DNA of 64,000 nt from Streptomyces sp. NRRL F-5123 (GTDB taxonomy: Bacteria; Actinomycetota; Actinomycetes; Streptomycetales; Streptomycetaceae). Positions 1 to 7,281 of the stretch are shown piece by piece. Made by a program: the position numbers and the translations under genes. Numbering within the stretch: position 1 is the first letter of the stretch; every line of letters starts with the position of its first letter. The stretch lies in assembly GCF_000721495.1 (NCBI RefSeq), contig NZ_JOHY01000002.1, positions 186,001 to 250,000 on the forward strand, in the 5' to 3' direction. The notes below the pieces were generated by a model. That model saw only the letters and a list, made by a program, of their open reading frames with translations. It did not search any database and was not told the origin of the DNA.

Positions 1-46
1 CAGCGACGCCGTCGAGGCCTTCGCCCGCTGGGCGACGGACCGCTGA
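1..46 (+). CDS. 3' end of an upstream gene (partial)
   Basis: From base 2 one frame reads a plausible 14-residue C-terminus (SDAVEAFARWATDR) ending in TGA at 44-46. The third positions are almost all G/C, as expected for Streptomyces coding DNA. The gene starts outside the window, so its product cannot be named. It points towards the end of the LysR gene (convergent). Confidence 0.35.
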   Translation, partial: SDAVEAFARWATDR

Positions 47-88
47 CGCCGCAACTGCCGTGCCGCAACTGCCCTGCCGCGGCCCGCG

Positions 89-982
89 TCACGCCGCGGC
101 GCGCGCCTCCGCGGCTGCGTGCAGCAGGAGTTCGCGCAACGCCACGGCGGCGGCAGTGGGCTCCGCAGGAGTGAGGACGACCTGGTCGGCGGTCGTCGAC
201 GGGCCGGTCAGGGGGATGACGCGGATCCCGGGCGGGGTGTGGTCGAGGGCCGAGCCGACGGTGATGCCGATGCCCGCCCCGGCGGCGACGTGCGCGGCGA
301 TGGCGTGCACGCTGTCGGCGGTGCGGATGATGCGCAGGTCTGCGCCGCCGATGTCGAAGGCGGCCAGCAGCCGGTCGCACAGACCGCTGTTGATCTGGTG
401 CGGCCAGGTGAGCAGGTCCGTCGCGGACAGCTCCGAGGCGCTCAACTCCGCACGCCCGGCGAGCGGGTGGCCCGCGGGCACGAGGGCCATGAACCGCTCG
501 GCGGAGAGCACCCGCGCGCGTACGCCGGTGAAGCCGTCCGTGGCCCAGCCGATGCCGAGCCCGGCCGTGCCCGTCCGCAGGGCGGTGAGCTGGGCCGTCG
601 TCGGCATCGGCTCGGGCACGATCGTGACGTCGGGGAAGCGGTCGCGCAGCCGCGGCAGGCACTCCAGCAGGAGCTGGTGGCCGGTGTATTCGGCGTGGCC
701 TACGACGAGGGTGGTGCCGCTCCGGTCCCCGGCGGCGAGGGCGCGGCCGCGCTGCTGGAAGCGGCGCAGCTGGGCCAGCGCGGCACGCGCGTCGGGCAGC
801 ATCGCGGCGCCCAGGTCGGTGAGCGCCACCCGGCGGCTGGTGCGGTGGAACAGCCGTCCGCCCAGGGCGGTTTCCAGCCGCCGTACGGCGTCGCTCACCG
901 TCGGCTGGCCGCGGTGCAGGCGCGCGGCGGCACGTCCGAAGTGGAGTTCCTCGGCGACCGTGACGAAGGCTTCCAGCTCCAT
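89..982 (-). CDS. LysR-family transcriptional regulator
   Basis: About 297 residues, the usual LysR length. The N-terminus (MELEAFVTVAEELHFGRAAARL, with VSDAVRRLETALGGRLFHR after it) is the LysR winged helix-turn-helix, roughly residues 1-60. A periplasmic-binding-like effector domain follows (about 90-290). I place the start at the ATG at 982 because LysR proteins normally begin right at this helix; a GTG nine bases upstream (991) is the alternative. It is transcribed away from the flavodoxin-like gene at 1166 across a 180-bp spacer. LysR regulators usually control the divergent gene, so regulation of that reductase is a reasonable inference. The effector is unknown. Confidence 0.93.
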   Translation of the reverse strand: MELEAFVTVAEELHFGRAAARLHRGQPTVSDAVRRLETALGGRLFHRTSRRVALTDLGAAMLPDARAALAQLRRFQQRGRALAAGDRSGTTLVVGHAEYTGHQLLLECLPRLRDRFPDVTIVPEPMPTTAQLTALRTGTAGLGIGWATDGFTGVRARVLSAERFMALVPAGHPLAGRAELSASELSATDLLTWPHQINSGLCDRLLAAFDIGGADLRIIRTADSVHAIAAHVAAGAGIGITVGSALDHTPPGIRVIPLTGPSTTADQVVLTPAEPTAAAVALRELLLHAAAEARAAA

Positions 983-1006
983 CCTGTCCACACCGCAAGG
1001 TTAGCG

Positions 1007-1018
1007 CCGATCGATCGG
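1007..1018. promoter_or_regulatory. Palindrome in the LysR/flavoprotein divergent spacer
   Basis: A perfect 12-bp palindrome, CCGATCGATCGG, lies just upstream of the LysR gene, and a second CCGATCG follows about 5 bp later. Its place between divergently transcribed genes fits an operator, but it lacks the T-N11-A form typical of LysR sites, so the assignment is tentative. Confidence 0.3.
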
Positions 1019-1165
1019 TGCGGCCGATCGCTGCATGCCGGAATCCGGCGTTGATGGTGCGCCGCGCGCGGGTTGTGATGGCAGGGCAAGCAGCGCCCGC
1101 CTCCCGCCGCCACCGGCTGCGGGGCAGGAGCGGCGCACGCCCGCCATCAGGAAGCGTGAACAGAC

Positions 1166-1891
1166 ATGACAAGCAACGGCGTTGACCGCACCCCCGGCGC
1201 AGCTCCCACCGTCACGGTGACGGTGGTCGTCCACTCGGTGCACGGCCGCACCCGGCTCCTGGCCGAGCACATCGCCGCCGGCGCCCGTACCGTCCCCGGT
1301 GCGCAGGTCCACCTCGTCGACCTGCGGCCCGAGGACGTCACCGCGGGCCGCTGGCACGACGCGGCGACGGCGGAGCTGCTCGACCGCAGCGACGCGATCG
1401 TCTTCGGCTGCCCGACACTGATGGGCAGCGTGTCGGCGGTGTTCAAGGCGTTCATGGAGGCGGCGTTCAAGCCGTTCACGACGCAGGGCTGGAAGGACAA
1501 GCTGGCGGGCGGCTTCACCATGTCCGCGTCGCAGAGCGGCGACAAGCTCGCGGTCCTGCAGCAACTGTCCGTCTTCGGCGCCCAGATGGGCATGCAGTGG
1601 ATCGGCGTGGCCGACATGCCGGGCAACAACTGGAGCGGCGGCACCCGCGACGACGTCAACCGCCTCGGCTCGTGGCTCGGCCTGATGGCCCAGAGCCACA
1701 CCGACCTCGGCCCGGAGGACGGCTGCTCCCCCGGCGACCTGATCACGGCCGAGCGCTACGGCGAGCGCATCGCCCACCTGTCCCAGCGCTGGGTCAACGC
1801 CGTCCCGTACACCACGACCCGCATGACCGAGCACGAGGCCCGCGCCCTGTCGGCGTCCCTCAGGAAGCCCGCCGACAGCCCGGCAACCTGA
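1166..1891 (+). CDS. Flavodoxin/NADPH-dependent FMN reductase-like protein
   Basis: A 241-residue protein of the flavodoxin-like (WrbA/NAD(P)H:quinone oxidoreductase) fold. VVHSVHGRTRLLAEHIAAGA (about residues 21-40) is the phosphate-binding loop for FMN. DAIVFGCPTLMGSVSAVFKAFMEAAF is the second flavin-contacting loop (about 78-103). GGFTMSASQSGDKLAVLQQL continues the family pattern. Such enzymes use NAD(P)H and FMN to reduce quinones or other acceptors in the cytoplasm. The start is the ATG at 1166. It is divergent from the LysR gene, its likely regulator. The exact substrate cannot be read from the sequence. Confidence 0.88.
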   Translation: MTSNGVDRTPGAAPTVTVTVVVHSVHGRTRLLAEHIAAGARTVPGAQVHLVDLRPEDVTAGRWHDAATAELLDRSDAIVFGCPTLMGSVSAVFKAFMEAAFKPFTTQGWKDKLAGGFTMSASQSGDKLAVLQQLSVFGAQMGMQWIGVADMPGNNWSGGTRDDVNRLGSWLGLMAQSHTDLGPEDGCSPGDLITAERYGERIAHLSQRWVNAVPYTTTRMTEHEARALSASLRKPADSPAT

Positions 1892-2122
1892 CCCCCGGGG
1901 CGAGCGGGCGCCGTCGGCGCGGCGGCGGTGACCGGACCGGGCCGCGGGCCGTCCGCCGCCGACCGTCCGTGCTCGGCCCCACCCGCCAGGCCTGCGCGAA
2001 GACGCTCCTGGCCCGCAAGCACCCGCACCCCCGGCCGGCCCGCAAGCACCCGCACCCGCGGCAGCGGGCGAACGGCCCTGGCGCGACCGGCGGTTCGCGA
2101 CACGCCGCCCGGGTTCTAGGGT

Positions 2123-3205
2123 GTGCCGGTGATCTTCAAGAGGAAGCAGCGGGCCTCGGGCCTCGCCACCACCGTGTCCGAACTGGAGGACGCGGTCGCC
2201 GCGCGTGACGGCGACCGTACCGGGCGCGCTTTCGCCACCATGATCGAGAGTGTGCAGTCGGCGCCGGACGACGCACGCGTCGCGGCCGGGCCCCGGCTGG
2301 CCGCGCTGCTCCCCGCCTTCCCGCCCACCGGTCCGCGGCCGATGCTGGCGATGGCGGCCGGCTTCTGCGTCGAGCACGGGGCGGACCCGGTGGCCTGCGC
2401 CGGCCCGGTCCTCGACGGCGTGCACCGGGATCTGCTCGACGCCCTGGAGTTCGCCCGCCGCTGGTCGGCCACCGGCGAGGCCGGCGAGGAGCTGCCGGAG
2501 CCGGACGGGAAGATCGTCGACGACGCCCTCCGGGCCCGCCTGGGCGGCGACCCGTACGAGGCCACGCGGCTGGCCCTGGCCTGGTGCTCGGTCGAGGAGT
2601 GGCAGCCGCCCGCGCTGGCCGTGCTGTGCCGCAGCGCGGAGGTACGCCGCCTGCACGCGGCCGCGGTCCTCCCCGCCTGCCGCGAGCTGGCCGCCCTGAA
2701 CCGGCACGACCTCAAGTGCCTGGCCTACGCCTTGGCGGTGCTCGACGACGAGCCCGTGGTCGTCCTCCACCGGCCCACCGGAAGCGGCTTCGAGATACGC
2801 ATCGGCGGCATCGGCGACAACTTTCAGCTGCACACGCTGCTCGCCCACGTCCTGATCGGCGGCGGCCACGTGCCCGGCACGCCGCCCTCCGCGGAGAGCG
2901 TCCGCCTGGCCACGGACCCGGAGCCCGCCCGTGGGCGCAGCGAGGCCGTGGCGACCGGGGCCTTCGAACTCCTCGCCCCGGACGGCACGCGCATCTGGAA
3001 CGAGGGCCTGCCCGACGACATCCCGGTCGTCGCCGGACGCCGCCTCCTCGTACTCGACAAGCCCTCGTACCAGCGCAGTTGGAATGCCGACCGGTTCTTC
3101 CCGCACCTCCCCGGCACAGCCGAACTCACCCGCGTCCTGACCCCGGACGAGACCCGCGCCTGGTCCGCCCACCTCTCCGCGCCCGCCGCCGACCACCCCT
3201 CCTGA
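2123..3205 (+). CDS. Conserved protein of unknown function
   Basis: A 360-residue cytoplasmic protein with no signal peptide or membrane segment. It begins at a GTG (MPVIFKRKQRASGLATTVSELEDAV); a second GTG two codons on is possible. The N-terminal two thirds are helical and alanine-rich. The C-terminal third (about 225-345) holds a mixed region with VVVLHRPTGSGFEIRIGGIGDNFQLHTLL and IPVVAGRRLLVLDKPSYQRSWNADRFFPHLPG. I do not recognise a named domain. Codon use is typical of the chromosome, and a strong terminator follows 29 bp after the stop, so it is a real single-gene unit. Confidence 0.8.
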   Translation: MPVIFKRKQRASGLATTVSELEDAVAARDGDRTGRAFATMIESVQSAPDDARVAAGPRLAALLPAFPPTGPRPMLAMAAGFCVEHGADPVACAGPVLDGVHRDLLDALEFARRWSATGEAGEELPEPDGKIVDDALRARLGGDPYEATRLALAWCSVEEWQPPALAVLCRSAEVRRLHAAAVLPACRELAALNRHDLKCLAYALAVLDDEPVVVLHRPTGSGFEIRIGGIGDNFQLHTLLAHVLIGGGHVPGTPPSAESVRLATDPEPARGRSEAVATGAFELLAPDGTRIWNEGLPDDIPVVAGRRLLVLDKPSYQRSWNADRFFPHLPGTAELTRVLTPDETRAWSAHLSAPAADHPS

Positions 3206-3233
3206 CCCGCCCCACCCACGCGAGCAACCGCAA

Positions 3234-3260
3234 AGGGCCCCCGACCCTCTCGGGGGCCCT
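3234..3260. terminator. Intrinsic terminator between convergent genes
   Basis: A perfect 11-bp stem (AGGGCCCCCGA paired with TCGGGGGCCCT) with a 5-base loop lies 29 bp after the stop at 3205. It also lies just downstream of the minus-strand remnant ending at 3276, so it can serve both strands. There is no long T-run, as is usual in Streptomyces. Confidence 0.75.
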
Positions 3261-3275
3261 GGCCCGAGGCCGTTG

Positions 3276-3407
3276 TCAGTACCCCTTGTCGCGCATGAAC
3301 TGCCGGGCGGCAGTCCGCCACAGCCCCTTACCGCCGACTGACACCGACGCGTGGTTCTCCGTCCCAAGACCTGCGATGTGCTCCACGTACTCGTCGCGCC
3401 GCACCAC
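3276..3407 (-). pseudogene. Short minus-strand reading frame cut off near the att site
   Basis: A 43-residue minus-strand frame reads VVRRDEYVEHIAGLGTEN and ends TAARQFMRDKGY before a stop at 3276-3278. It is open only to about 3437, just short of the tRNA-derived repeat at 3454. Composition looks coding rather than like a shadow. It may be a small gene starting at the GTG at 3407, or the 3' remnant of a gene formerly next to tRNA-Arg. I do not recognise the family. Confidence 0.4.
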
Positions 3408-3453
3408 GGCCCCACCGCCCCGGGCCCGCTCCGACGATCACACGCTCATTGCC

Positions 3454-3550
3454 GTACGGCACGACAAAGCCCCCGCCCGGATGATCCGGCGGGGGCTTTG
3501 ACCTGTGGTGCACTCGGCAGGATTCGAACCTGCAACCTTCTGATCCGTAG
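3454..3550. repeat. Left attachment site of the AICE (tRNA-Arg 3' fragment)
   Basis: This stretch matches 19671-19766 almost perfectly, with a single extra C in the left copy. It contains the 3' half of tRNA-Arg(ACG) up to the anticodon (read on the minus strand), the encoded CCA and the downstream terminator hairpin (3466-3499). The tRNA 5' half is absent here: after ATCCGTAG the sequence changes to unrelated DNA. This is the signature of a site-specific element inserted in the 3' end of a tRNA gene. Confidence 0.93.
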
Positions 3551-3751
3551 CTCTAGCCGGAAGGGGCGCGGGCGGTCATACAGGCCGCCACGGGTGCGCC
3601 GAGGGGCCCTGTAGGGCAGCACGGGTTGCTGGGGTTGCTGTACTTCGCTGCTGTACGGGATGCTGAGGCGGATCGTGCGCCATCTGGCAAGCTTCCCTCG
3701 TGATGACCTGGGCTGCCTTCTGGGCACTGATAGAGACCTTGAAAGGCGAAG

Positions 3752-4396
3752 CCAGCGAGCGGGCCAGGAGCCGGAGGGTGAAGACGGACGCGTCGTCGCT
3801 GTCGGCAAGGCCGTCCGCGCACCGTGCGATCAGCGCCGGGTTCCTGAGCCCGGACAAGGACTCGCGCAGTACGGGGTCGACGCCCAGGAGTACGGCTTTG
3901 AGCTGGTTCATCGCCTGGGTGCGGGCCTTGACGGCTGATTCCTTGGCCAGTCTGAGGACGCGCAGGTCCGCGGCCGGGCCTTCACCCGTCTTCGGCGTGG
4001 TGGTGGCGCGTCCGGACAGAACGGCGCGGGCGTCGGCGTCCGCGCCGACGGCGTCGGCCTTGCCCCGCTTGCGGCGGGTGGCACGATCAGGCTGGTTGAC
4101 CTCGATGACCTGGATGTTCTCCTGCCGCAGGAAGCGCGCCAGGACGGCTCCGTAGGATCCGGTGCACTCCACTCCGGCGCGGCGCAGGATGCCGAAAGAG
4201 CCGCCCAGACGAGGAGTTGGCGGTAACCAGCAGCGGTGGTCGGGAACTCCTAGTGAGCCAGGAGTGCGCCCAGCACGGTGATCACTGCGGCGACGTGCAC
4301 GTCTTTGTGGGTGTCGACCCCGAGGACCACGTCCTCCGCGGGCTGTGCTGCCCGCTGTGCGGGCAAGGTTGGCTTGGGCATGCTGGTGACGGTCAC
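3752..4396 (-). pseudogene. IS110-family transposase remnant (stop, frameshift, 3' truncation)
   Basis: The minus strand encodes pieces of an IS110-type DEDD transposase. The N-terminus (from GTG 4396 or ATG 4381) reads PAEDVVLGVDTHKDVHVAAV, holding the first Asp. An in-frame TAG lies at 4250-4252, then a frameshift, after which GVECTGSYGAVLARFLRQ (Glu) and the segment with GKADAVGADADARAV (paired Asp) continue. Homology fades around LRLLARSLA near 3755, so the C-terminal serine-containing transposase domain is missing. The gene is clearly dead. It sits at the left border of the AICE, a common landing place for insertion sequences. Confidence 0.8.
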
Positions 4397-4620
4397 GCGG
4401 CTCCTTCATCGGCTGGGGCTGATGGCCGACGCCGGGCCGGAGGGCGGTCAGAACTGTGATGGTGCCTTGTAGGGCAAGGCCCCTATCGGGACACGCTCGC
4501 CGGTCCGGCGGCAGCAAGCATCGCCAGGGGCCGGAGCCGACAGATCTACTCCAAGGCAGCTGAGGCCAGTTGTCGCACGGGTCAGGCCCCGGCCCCCGGC
4601 GGCACCCCACGAGTCTCACA

Positions 4621-4975
4621 GTTGTCGCAGACGATCGCGATGCGGACCTCGGGCGGATAGAGACTGCGCAGGTAGCGGCAGAACTCCAGGAACTTCGTCC
4701 GGTTCTTGGTCTTCTTGATGTGGCCGTAGAGCTTGTCCTTGCCCAGGTCGTAGGCGGCGAACAGGTGCCTGACCCCGTGCGGTCGGGTATAGGTCGCCCG
4801 CCGCCGCGGCCTGGGCCCGCGCTCGGGATCCTTGTGCTTGCCGCCGCGTTCGGCCCACTGCCGCCCGGGGTGAGGCTGGAGGTTGAGCGGGCCGAACTCG
4901 TCCATGCAGAAGATGACCTCGGGCTCGCCGGACTCGGGGATGACCTCGCCGTCGGTGCGGTGCACCAGTGCATTC
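4621..4975 (-). pseudogene. IS630-like DDE transposase fragment
   Basis: The minus strand reads a central piece of an IS630-family transposase: EVIPESGEPEVIFCMDEFGP (first catalytic Asp), RRATYTRPHGVRHLFAAYDL, KLYGHIKKTKNRTKFLEFCR and VRIAIVCDN (second Asp). The N-terminal helix-turn-helix region and everything after CDN, including the last acidic residue, are absent. What flanks it on both sides is unrelated. It lies immediately upstream of the nuclease-like gene at 5086, so an insertion or deletion here may have removed that operon's original upstream neighbour. Confidence 0.75.
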
Positions 4976-5085
4976 CACTGCGGTCTTGGCAACGCCCCCT
5001 GCATCTCCGAGATACGCTTGCCGACTGACGATGTATCAAGTAACCTCTGCGAGGCAAGAGTTGAGCGGGGCGAGAGTTGGAGCCA

Positions 5086-5580
5086 ATGGCGCGAGATCGG
5101 GTAGTGCTGCACGAGCGCGAATGTCGAGTCCGGGACTACTACGCTTCGGAGCTCGCCCAGCACCGTCCAGGCGAGTTACTTATCGCCCGAGAGAACAGTT
5201 ACGACGGCACGGCCGTTCGCGCGGATATGCGCACGATCGATCGAAGCAACGTCACTCGCTTGTGGGAATTCAAGATCAGTGCGAGTTACGAGGCGCTTGG
5301 GCAGATCCTGGTCTACATGGCTATGGCGCGCCGGGCCGAGGAAACCGCCGGCAGCGAATGCTTGATCCGCGGAGTCATCGCAGCGTTCGATTTTCAACCT
5401 GAGCTCACCTACACCGTTGAGAGGTTGAACCTCTCGATCGAGCTAGTCCCTCTCCCTCTGGTACTTGCCCATGCAGGTGGCATTCCGGCTTTTGTAGAGC
5501 CCATATCGATTCCCGTAATTCCAGGCCAGTCCGGGCTGCTCGCCCCGGGCACCGACCTCTATCAACAGGAGACGCCATGA
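5086..5580 (+). CDS. Small PD-(D/E)XK nuclease-fold-like protein
   Basis: A 164-residue cytoplasmic protein. The segment RADMRTIDRSNVTRLWEFKI (residues 45-64) matches the PD-(D/E)XK core: Asp47 in one strand, then Glu61-Phe-Lys63 in the next. The following helix SASYEALGQILVYMAMAR has the Gln typical of this fold. An acidic helix (HERECRVRDYY) precedes the core. Function, if any, as a DNA nuclease is inference. I chose the ATG at 5086; a TTG at 5077 is the alternative. Leu31 is encoded by TTA (5176-5178), so translation may depend on the bldA tRNA. Its stop overlaps the start of the next gene (ATGA), implying translational coupling. GC is visibly below that of chromosomal genes, suggesting transfer. 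Confidence 0.72.
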   Translation: MARDRVVLHERECRVRDYYASELAQHRPGELLIARENSYDGTAVRADMRTIDRSNVTRLWEFKISASYEALGQILVYMAMARRAEETAGSECLIRGVIAAFDFQPELTYTVERLNLSIELVPLPLVLAHAGGIPAFVEPISIPVIPGQSGLLAPGTDLYQQETP

Positions 5581-7082
5581 GTACACCGTTCATCAGTCAG
5601 CAGAAGTTGATCAACACCGACGACATCCCCGAGGACGCGAACTATGGGGGCCTGCGCATTCTGCATGTCAGCACCGACACGGAAGCACGAGAGAATTTCG
5701 AACAGCATCGCTACCGCTTCCAGCATGAGAGTGAGAAGCGGCACGCCATTCGTGGCACGCTGTCCCTAAAGGGTGCAGCCGGCAAGTATCGCATTTGTGT
5801 CACAGTCCATCCCAGTCTCCGGCAGTTTACGGACCTCGTAAAATATAATCCTTCCGATCCGCCGCGCGCTGTCGACTACGAAGCCAACGGCATGAGGGCT
5901 GCGCATATCAAGACACAAAGTGACTTCAAGGGAGCAAAGTCCGCCAACCGTATGGACTTCAGTCGTTACATTTTGGAGGCCGTCCGCGGCGAACGAGTTG
6001 CTTACCTCCCCACCGTCACCGGTTGGCAGTCGGTTGAGGAGTTTGAGGAAGACCCGCAGCCCATTTTCGTCGCGTTTGATGAAGCCAACCCGGCGGCCAT
6101 CTACGGCGAGATCTACCTGCCCAAGCGCCCTATCATGCAGGCCGACGGACAGACTCAAACCGCTGCCCTCTTCGAGGCAGCGCAGAATCGTCTCGCTCTC
6201 CAGAGCGGTGCACTCGAAACCTTCTTCGTGACGCTTGAGGTCGAACTGAAGGTTGACGTCGATGCGGCGGCCCAGAGTTTCGCAGATCGCAACGGCCGAG
6301 GCACGAAGAAGAACACCAATTTGGTGGCGACTTTCGACACCTCGTCAGCACTGGCGAAGCTGCGCAACCAGGCAGTCAAGGGCACCATCTTCGAGGACCG
6401 CGTCGCCGATGGCCGCAGCACGGGAGCCACACTCACCGCGGTGCAGAATATCGTCGACGCATCGACGCTCGAGCAACTACTGCTCAACGTGATCTCCCAC
6501 GGCAACCGCAAGCGCGAGCACATTAAGCATCATCACATCGAGGCAGTGCTGCCCTACTGCCGCGAGTTCCTGGAAACCTTGGAAAGTCAGTTCGGTAGCG
6601 CTTGGAGTGACACCAAAAAGGCTGACACCTACCGACGGTTGTACGTCCATGGATGGGCATTCGCCCTCAAGGCTCTCGCATTGGCCTACAACCAGGTGCG
6701 GAGGGACAAACTCGGGCCAATCATGGAAGCGATGCAGAAGGAGACTGCAACCGGAGACGACACCACTGAGCAGTTGGTGAAGAGGTTCAACGATATGATC
6801 GAGGAGCAGGTGGTGCCTGCTCCGGAGATCTCCTTTGATGAATTCAAGCAGCGTCTGGCCGCCATCGACTGGCGGCGTGACCGCCGGCACTGGATTCAGA
6901 TCACCGGTTACCTGCAGGAGAAGAACGGCACCAAAAAGACGGTGAAGCTGAAGAGCACTGGTGAGACCGTCGTCGCGGCTGCAGCCTCGAACACGCCGGC
7001 ACACATTGGCAAGGTGGAGAACAAGATCCTTTCCGACACCTGGGCCGAACTCACCAGCAGCGAATCCGAGCCCATCAACTAG
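5577..7082 (+). CDS. DGQHR/DndB-like domain protein (variant DGQTQ motif)
   Basis: A 501-residue protein resembling the DGQHR-domain family to which DndB, the transcriptional regulator of DNA phosphorothioation operons, belongs. Visible family features are ADGQTQTAALFEA (Asp190-Gln194, the DGQHR position with His-Arg changed to Thr-Gln), SFADRNGRGTKKNTNLVATFD (about 234-254; family proteins show F.D.N followed by a conserved FD) and a helical C-terminal half. No dndA, C, D or E gene is nearby, so this is not a standard Dnd locus. It is translationally coupled to the PD-(D/E)XK-like gene, and a terminator follows. The pair looks like a two-gene cargo module, possibly defence or DNA-modification sensing. 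Family assignment is moderately sure, function unknown. Confidence 0.7.
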   Translation: MSTPFISQQKLINTDDIPEDANYGGLRILHVSTDTEARENFEQHRYRFQHESEKRHAIRGTLSLKGAAGKYRICVTVHPSLRQFTDLVKYNPSDPPRAVDYEANGMRAAHIKTQSDFKGAKSANRMDFSRYILEAVRGERVAYLPTVTGWQSVEEFEEDPQPIFVAFDEANPAAIYGEIYLPKRPIMQADGQTQTAALFEAAQNRLALQSGALETFFVTLEVELKVDVDAAAQSFADRNGRGTKKNTNLVATFDTSSALAKLRNQAVKGTIFEDRVADGRSTGATLTAVQNIVDASTLEQLLLNVISHGNRKREHIKHHHIEAVLPYCREFLETLESQFGSAWSDTKKADTYRRLYVHGWAFALKALALAYNQVRRDKLGPIMEAMQKETATGDDTTEQLVKRFNDMIEEQVVPAPEISFDEFKQRLAAIDWRRDRRHWIQITGYLQEKNGTKKTVKLKSTGETVVAAAASNTPAHIGKVENKILSDTWAELTSSESEPIN

Positions 7083-7116
7083 ATGCTCAGCCGGAAGGCG
7101 CTGATCAAGTGCCCTT

Positions 7117-7152
7117 GGCCCTCAGCCTGCAGCCTCGCTGTGGCTGAGGGCC
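7117..7152 (+). terminator. Terminator after the DGQHR-like gene
   Basis: A perfect 11-bp stem (GGCCCTCAGCC with GGCTGAGGGCC) around a 14-base loop begins 34 bp after the stop at 7082. It closes the two-gene operon and separates it from the convergent gene ending at 7282. Confidence 0.7.
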
Positions 7153-7281
7153 GACGTCGCGAAACCCGCCAGGAACAACTTCACCCGAGGGGCCGCGGAG
7201 AACTTTGCAACCGGCGGAGATGGGCATACTCACAATGAGCTCTCACCGTGCTCGTCTCCCTCGACACGCCCATATCATTCG

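Noticed and set aside
1001..3415. An 804-codon minus-strand open frame
   Set aside because: It runs antisense through the flavodoxin-like gene and the 360-aa gene, crosses their terminator and encodes low-complexity Gly/Arg sequence.
5577..7082. A DNA phosphorothioation (Dnd) system
   Set aside because: Only a DndB-like protein is present; DndA, C, D and E are absent and the DGQHR motif is altered.
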